A DNA stretch of 64,000 nucleotides from an uncultured Veillonella sp. (GTDB taxonomy: Bacteria; Bacillota; Negativicutes; Veillonellales; Veillonellaceae), in assembly GCF_937981445.1 (NCBI RefSeq), contig NZ_CALJON010000034.1, positions 4,254 to 68,253 of the forward strand. The letters are read 5' to 3'. The notes below the pieces were generated by a model. The model saw only the letters and a list, made by a program, of their open reading frames with translations. It had not been told where the DNA came from and made no database searches. This document shows, one piece after another, positions 59,776 through 64,000 of the stretch. A program made the translations under genes and the position numbers. Positions within the stretch are counted from its first letter, which is position 1, and each line of letters starts with the position of its first letter.

Positions 59776-59871
59776 AACCAGTATAGAATCTAAACAGGTA
59801 CTAGCATAGAAACTATACAGGCAACAGTATAGAATATAAACAAGAACTAGTACATGATACAAATAAACAGG
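59776..59871. repeat. 23-bp tandem repeats after the SpeD-like gene
   Basis: Units AACCAGTATAGAATC..., TACTAGCATAGAAAC... and CAACAGTATAGAATA... start at 59776, 59799 and 59822. A fourth at 59845 carries a 4-bp insertion. Confidence 0.8.
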
Positions 59872-59950
59872 TATACCACATATTCTGAACTGGCAATCAA
59901 TTTAAGATACACTAGCTTTAATTAAATATACTATTTAAAATACTATTAAA

Positions 59951-59976
59951 AAAGACGCTCTTTTGAGCGTCTTTTT
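59951..59976. terminator. Bidirectional terminator before the HAD phosphatase
   Basis: 10-bp stem AAAGACGCTC / GAGCGTCTTT (59951-59960, 59965-59974), loop TTTT, with A and T runs on either side. Confidence 0.9.
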
Positions 59977-60031
59977 CTGCTTTAGCGAGTGGTCTACTCT
60001 CGTCTTATAATAAATAAATCTTATAATAATC

Positions 60032-60709
60032 TTATAATAAAGTATCAACAGCAATTTGAAGTACTAAATCATGAGGATTATCACAGAGATAATCTGGCTT
60101 AGCAGCTTCTAATTCTTCGCGGGTGCCATAGCCATACGTTACCCCTAAGGCGCGGCATCCTAGTGCTTTCGCAGCTAAAATATCATATTTGCGGTCCCCT
60201 ACCATGTACCAGCTAGTAATATTTTTCTTCACGCGACTATTCGACATTTCTTTAAGTTCTTTAATCGTCTCGTTTAAAATATCTTCTTTATGAACAAGGC
60301 CTTGGTCCACATTGGCACCTTTAATTACTTCAAAGTATTTAGTAAGATTAAAGTGCTCTAGGATTTCACGAGCTAAATGCTCTGGTTTTGCTGTAGCAAC
60401 TGCTACATAAGTATTAGTTTGACGCAAGGTAACGAGCATACGTTCAATATCAGGATATACTTCATTTTCAAATTTCCCAATACTTTCATAACGTTCTTTA
60501 AAATACCCATATGTTTCTTGCGCTTCTTCTAGGCTCATATGACAATGTTCCTGTAAGGATTCAAGCATAGGAGGCCCTAAAAATAACTGTAAAGTGGCAT
60601 CGTCAGGAATAGGTGCCCCCTTTTTATCCAAGGCATATTTAATGGATGTAATAATACCTTTGGCTGAATCAGTTAAGGTACCATCAAGGTCAAAGATAAT
60701 GCAAATCAT
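60032..60709 (-). CDS. HAD-superfamily phosphatase (phosphoglycolate phosphatase-like)
   Basis: A 225-aa HAD hydrolase. Catalytic IIFDLDGTLTDSAKGI (Asp nucleophile near 6), AVATAKPEH, and YMVGDRKYDILAAKALG. The small cap domain at 20-85 fits Gph/PpaX-type enzymes acting on small phosphate esters or pyrophosphate. The ATG at 60709 has AGAAAGGA upstream; earlier in-frame starts have no RBS. Confidence 0.85.
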   Translation of the reverse strand: MICIIFDLDGTLTDSAKGIITSIKYALDKKGAPIPDDATLQLFLGPPMLESLQEHCHMSLEEAQETYGYFKERYESIGKFENEVYPDIERMLVTLRQTNTYVAVATAKPEHLAREILEHFNLTKYFEVIKGANVDQGLVHKEDILNETIKELKEMSNSRVKKNITSWYMVGDRKYDILAAKALGCRALGVTYGYGTREELEAAKPDYLCDNPHDLVLQIAVDTLL

Positions 60710-60942
60710 AGAAAATCCTTTCTGTAAATAGTACATCTTCAGTTAGTACAGGATAACTTATAAATTTTTTACTAGTAAGTCTGAAATTAATAAATCTGCA
60801 GTTTGTAAACTGGTAGTTAATAAGTATGTGTTTAAAAACCATACTACTAGGCATGGAAGATAATTGTTTTAAGATACTTTATTGTATGTTACAATTAATG
60901 TATCATAACACAGTATACTAAGTAGTATAAGGAGGCCGTATT

Positions 60943-61188
60943 ATGGATTTTGAAGAACAAAAAGTTCCTGAGAGTATCTTAGATAAATACACAAAAGTAT
61001 GTACCTGTCGCAGTATTAGTCGCAAGACGATTAAAGAAGCTATTAATGACGGCTGTGACACGATTCCCAAAATTCGTGAACGCACTGGCGCTGGCACGGG
61101 CTCTTGTGGGGGTAAAAACTGCGGTGTTCGCATTGTAAAATTACTCCAAGATATGGGAAAATTACCAAAACCAAAAGCTAAGGAATAG
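60943..61188 (+). CDS. BFD-like [2Fe-2S]-binding protein
   Basis: An 81-aa protein with Cys20-x-Cys22 (VCTCRSIS) and Cys55-x4-Cys60 (GSCGGKNC), the fold of bacterioferritin-associated ferredoxin and of NirB-type domains. Small, soluble, C-terminal Lys-rich. Strong AAGGAGG. It stands next to the suf operon but on the other strand; a role in electron supply or Fe-S trafficking is inferred. Confidence 0.85.
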   Translation: MDFEEQKVPESILDKYTKVCTCRSISRKTIKEAINDGCDTIPKIRERTGAGTGSCGGKNCGVRIVKLLQDMGKLPKPKAKE

Positions 61189-61209
61189 TTTATAACTAAT
61201 AAGTAAAAA

Positions 61210-61253
61210 AAGAGTTAACGCGTAACAATTGTTGCGGTTAACTCTTCTTTTTT
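61210..61253. terminator. Bidirectional terminator between the BFD-like gene and sufU
   Basis: 10-bp stem AAGAGTTAAC / GTTAACTCTT (61210-61219, 61237-61246), with an inner AACAATTGTT palindrome and A and T runs outside. Confidence 0.88.
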
Positions 61254-61283
61254 TTCGAGTTTAATGCTCTCGCTTATTTAGCT

Positions 61284-61718
61284 TTATCTTCTTCCTTTTT
61301 TTAAGGCTTCTTTTAAAGTATGCCAAGCAAGGACAGCACATTTTACACGGGCTGGCATATTGGAAATATTTGTTAATGCAATGGCATCTTCTAATTCTTC
61401 CAATTCGTCATCGTCCGTTACTTCTTTTTTTATCATGCCAAGGAACAAATCAACGAGACGAAACGCTTCATCTAATGATTTGCCTTTAATAATATCAATC
61501 ATCATAGATGCTGATGCCTGACTAATGGCACAGCCAGAGCCAGTATAGGCAGCATCTACTACTACATTATCCTTCACATCAATTTGTAAAGTTAAATCAT
61601 CACCACAACTTGGATTATGGCCATGTTCTGATGTAGTGAACATATCAAGTAGACGTTTATTACGCTTGTCTTGATTATGTTCTAAAATTAACTCAGTATA
61701 TAACTGATCCATTTCCAT
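61284..61718 (-). CDS. sufU: Fe-S cluster assembly sulfur-transfer protein SufU
   Basis: A 144-aa IscU-fold protein. Three cysteines are in NPSCGDDLTL, GSGCAISQAS and ARVKCAVLAW, with the Asp in CGDD. SufU relays sulfur from SufS through its zinc site. It lies 58 bp after sufS in the same unit. The end of the unit is at the terminator toward the BFD-like gene. Confidence 0.94.
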   Translation of the reverse strand: MEMDQLYTELILEHNQDKRNKRLLDMFTTSEHGHNPSCGDDLTLQIDVKDNVVVDAAYTGSGCAISQASASMMIDIIKGKSLDEAFRLVDLFLGMIKKEVTDDDELEELEDAIALTNISNMPARVKCAVLAWHTLKEALKKGRR

Positions 61719-61776
61719 GGAATAAACCTCCTACTTCTACTGCCTAGTAACTAATGATTTAGTTTATTTTACTGTA

Positions 61777-63006
61777 TTAATCTTTAAGGCCCATAGTAGG
61801 ACGAACTTTTTTAACAGCTTCTAGGAAGATGTCTAAGTCTTCCTTACGTGTGTACACATACATGCTTAGACGACTTGATGCTGGTACATTATAGTACGCA
61901 CCAAGTGGTTGTGCACAGTGATGACCAGAGCGGATGCAAACACCTTCATTATCGAGTATAGTCGCTACATCATGAGGATGTACATCATCGATAGTAAAAG
62001 CAATAACGCCATGTTTTTCCGCTGGATCTTCAGAACCTAATACATGAACATGAGGAATGGCCAATAATTTAGGCAATACATAGGCTACTAATTCTTTTTC
62101 GTAAGCGTTAATATTGTCCATGCCAAATTCTTCTAAATATTCAATGGCCGCTTTAAGTGTAACTGCACCATGAGCGTTAGGTGTGCCGGCTTCAAATTTA
62201 TAAGGCACTTCATTGTAAGTGGTAGTTTGCTCTTTTACGTATTCAATCATATCACCACCAAGTAAGAATGGTGGCATCTCTTCTAGAAGATGACGTTTCC
62301 CATACATAACGCCAATCCCTTGAGAGGCACACATTTTATGACCAGAGAATACGAAGAAATCACAATTTAGAGCCTGTACGTCAATCTTTTTATGTGGTGC
62401 AGATTGAGCTCCGTCAAGAATGGCAATAGCGCCAACTGCATGAGCTCGTTCAATAAGTTCTGCTACTGGAAATTCCATACCAAGCACATTACTTACATGA
62501 GCAAAGGATACGATTTTAGTATTTTTATCAATTTTATCCATTTCGCCTGGTTTTAAATGGCCTGATTCATCTAAATACATGAACTCTAAAGTAGCACCAG
62601 TAACCTGACAAACACGCTGCCAAGTTACTAAATTAGCATGATGTTCAGCTATAGTAATAACAATTTTATCGCCTTTTTTTAGATTATGTAAACCATAACT
62701 AAAAGCAATTAAATTTAAGCTTTCTGTAGTATTTCGAGTGAGAACCACTTCTTCACGCTCTTTGGCGTTAATAAAGCGCTGCACTGCATCACGTGTTGTT
62801 TCATATGCTTCAGAAGCTTCTACAGCTAAGATGTGAGCCCCACGATGAGGATTGCCATTATGCTCTGTTAAATGCTTGTGCAAGGCGTTTAACACAGGTT
62901 CTGGCATTTGAGTAGTTGCCCCACTGTCTAAATAAACAATGCGGTGACCTTTATGTTCTTTTTTTAAGATTGGAAAATCTTGGTATGCTTCAGCAACAGA
63001 TCTCAT
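61777..63006 (-). CDS. sufS: Cysteine desulfurase SufS
   Basis: A 409-aa PLP enzyme. PLP lysine in FSGHKMCASQG, DGAQSAPH at the cofactor, RNTTESLN, and the catalytic Cys in RSGHHCAQP. It liberates sulfur from cysteine for SufU. 21 bp after sufD. Confidence 0.95.
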   Translation of the reverse strand: MRSVAEAYQDFPILKKEHKGHRIVYLDSGATTQMPEPVLNALHKHLTEHNGNPHRGAHILAVEASEAYETTRDAVQRFINAKEREEVVLTRNTTESLNLIAFSYGLHNLKKGDKIVITIAEHHANLVTWQRVCQVTGATLEFMYLDESGHLKPGEMDKIDKNTKIVSFAHVSNVLGMEFPVAELIERAHAVGAIAILDGAQSAPHKKIDVQALNCDFFVFSGHKMCASQGIGVMYGKRHLLEEMPPFLLGGDMIEYVKEQTTTYNEVPYKFEAGTPNAHGAVTLKAAIEYLEEFGMDNINAYEKELVAYVLPKLLAIPHVHVLGSEDPAEKHGVIAFTIDDVHPHDVATILDNEGVCIRSGHHCAQPLGAYYNVPASSRLSMYVYTRKEDLDIFLEAVKKVRPTMGLKD

Positions 63007-63027
63007 AATACACCTTCTTATTAATGA

Positions 63028-64000
63028 CTAAATTTTAGCACGAACTGTAGCAAGAGCTAATTCTTCTAACTCTTCACTACCAAGTCGATCGATTAAAGGA
63101 CGTAGCATAGATTCGACAATCATATGCTTGGCTTCAGCTTCACTAAAGCCACGACTCATAATATAAAATAGTTTTGTTTTATCTAATTGTCCAGCGCTGG
63201 CTGCATGATTACCAACAACATTATCTTCTTTACAGAGCAATAATGGTAAGGACACAGATTTTACAGTTGGATCAAGAAGAACGCAAGTATCTTCTTCAGC
63301 CCCTTCAGAGGCCACGCTACCACGAATAAAATCTAAGGTACCGCGGAAGGATTTCTTAGATTCCCCGCCTAGGGCACCGAGGACATGAATGTCACTAACA
63401 GTTTTCTTCCCTACATGAGACATGAGCATGGATATATCAAACTTTTGTTTTTTCTCGCCAAGGTAAGCCAAGTCGTGAACAATATGAGCTTCTTCACCAG
63501 TTAAATCTTGGGTGTAATGTAAGAAGTTTTCACTGCCACCTAATTCTACATTAAGGTATTCGACTTTACTGTTAGCACCTAATTTAGTATAGCGATGTTC
63601 GATTTGTTGTAAACCTTCGCTTAAGAGCTGAAGTTTCTTAACCGTTACATTGCCATTAGGGGCCGCATTTACTTCTGTAAGAAGATTGATGCCACCTTCT
63701 TTAGCACTGCCCTTTACAATGTAAAGGAGTTCTAAATTGCCTTCTGATGCTACATCGATGGCTACACGTGTTTTATCGCCTACACTAGGCACATTAGCAT
63801 CGATAGTGATGACAACTTTTTCATTTCCTTTGGCAGGTACTGTAATGGCTACACCTTTATTGTATTCATTAGTTACTGCTTCTAAGGAAGAACGTTCAGC
63901 GCCTTTGAAATTAGGATTTAATAAAGCTTTATTTCCTAGGTCAGTAACTACACCAGGATTAGCTTCGATTGTAATTTGAGCTGCTTCTTGGCCTTGGGCC
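63028..64000 (-). CDS. sufD: Fe-S assembly scaffold subunit SufD (5' end cut by window)
   Basis: The open frame runs off the right edge of the window, so at least 320 aa are seen. The beta-helix core and the conserved GSVASEGAEEDTCVLLDPTVKS and NVVGNHAASAGQLDKTKLFYIMSRGFSEAEA motifs identify SufB/D family. The C-terminal GRSF-type end favours SufD. The first Met at 63792 is an internal GTG, not the start. Order sufD-sufS-sufU is standard; sufC and sufB should lie further right. Confidence 0.88.
   Translation of the reverse strand, partial: AQGQEAAQITIEANPGVVTDLGNKALLNPNFKGAERSSLEAVTNEYNKGVAITVPAKGNEKVVITIDANVPSVGDKTRVAIDVASEGNLELLYIVKGSAKEGGINLLTEVNAAPNGNVTVKKLQLLSEGLQQIEHRYTKLGANSKVEYLNVELGGSENFLHYTQDLTGEEAHIVHDLAYLGEKKQKFDISMLMSHVGKKTVSDIHVLGALGGESKKSFRGTLDFIRGSVASEGAEEDTCVLLDPTVKSVSLPLLLCKEDNVVGNHAASAGQLDKTKLFYIMSRGFSEAEAKHMIVESMLRPLIDRLGSEELEELALATVRAKI

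Noticed and set aside
58974..59871. Possible CRISPR array
   Set aside because: Units are contiguous, with no spacers, they drift in sequence, and no cas gene is present.
63028..63792. 254-aa SufD starting at 63792
   Set aside because: That start is an internal GTG; the frame continues, SufD-like, to the window edge.

Overview
This AT-rich 64 kb chromosomal window most likely comes from a Veillonella-like member of the Negativicutes (diderm Firmicutes). That placement is inferred from gene content and order and from protein flavour: lactate-type FAD/Fe-S dehydrogenase, cobalamin assembly cluster, SufS-SufU, a lexA/yneA-type pair, and an efp-Asp23-Asp23-nusB-Kae1-xseAB-ispA-tlyA-nadK-argR-recN string. 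No rRNA, CRISPR array, insertion sequence or prophage is visible. There is one tRNA (Pro, GGG).

Layout. 1-6140 is accessory in character: a sigma-70-like factor overlapping a signal-less GH25 lysozyme gene on the minus strand, a tiny divergent hydrophobic ORF, an unrecognised 326-aa protein, an AraC-type regulator and a malic-enzyme homologue that has lost nearly all substrate residues. 6236-10424 is the riboflavin operon (FMN riboswitch, ribD, ribE, ribBA, ribH), followed by hslO. 11520-16292 is an MTA/SAH recycling operon (mtnP, mtnA, a short SAH/SIH hydrolase, an MTA/SAH deaminase) with a leader terminator. Then come tpx, a heterodimeric ABC exporter, a SpoU methyltransferase, larB plus an isolated larC2, a YdjC-type deacetylase plus an integral membrane flippase-like protein, an ACT-domain protein with hom-thrB, tRNA-Pro and htpX. 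28737-37102 is cobalamin nucleotide-loop assembly and adenosylation (ATR, cobU, cobQ, cbiB, cobS, threonine kinase, threonine-phosphate decarboxylase, phosphatase). 37266-49896 is housekeeping. 50104-52887 is dapB-asd-dapA behind a strong promoter and a leader terminator. 53217-54524 is lexA divergent from a yneA-like SOS division inhibitor. The right end holds an orphan tyrosine recombinase, a 940-aa D-lactate-type dehydrogenase, a degenerate SpeD homologue, a HAD phosphatase, a BFD-type 2Fe-2S protein and sufU-sufS-sufD (cut by the window edge).

How it fits together. The cobalamin block attaches the threonine-derived aminopropanol arm and the lower ligand to a corrinoid made or imported elsewhere. 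The hom-thrB pair makes the threonine precursor nearby. The mtn/SAH block recycles SAM by-products, and dapB-asd-dapA feeds lysine and peptidoglycan.

The most unusual features are: two apparent pseudoenzymes (malic-enzyme-like and SpeD-like); in-frame tandem-repeat insertions in loops or tails of at least six otherwise conserved enzymes; a family of degenerate short tandem repeats in spacers, including ten 11-bp units in perfect helical phase before cobQ; an unassigned three-way-junction RNA candidate before ispA; and several leader terminators that look like attenuators. All calls are from reading the sequence; no database search was run.
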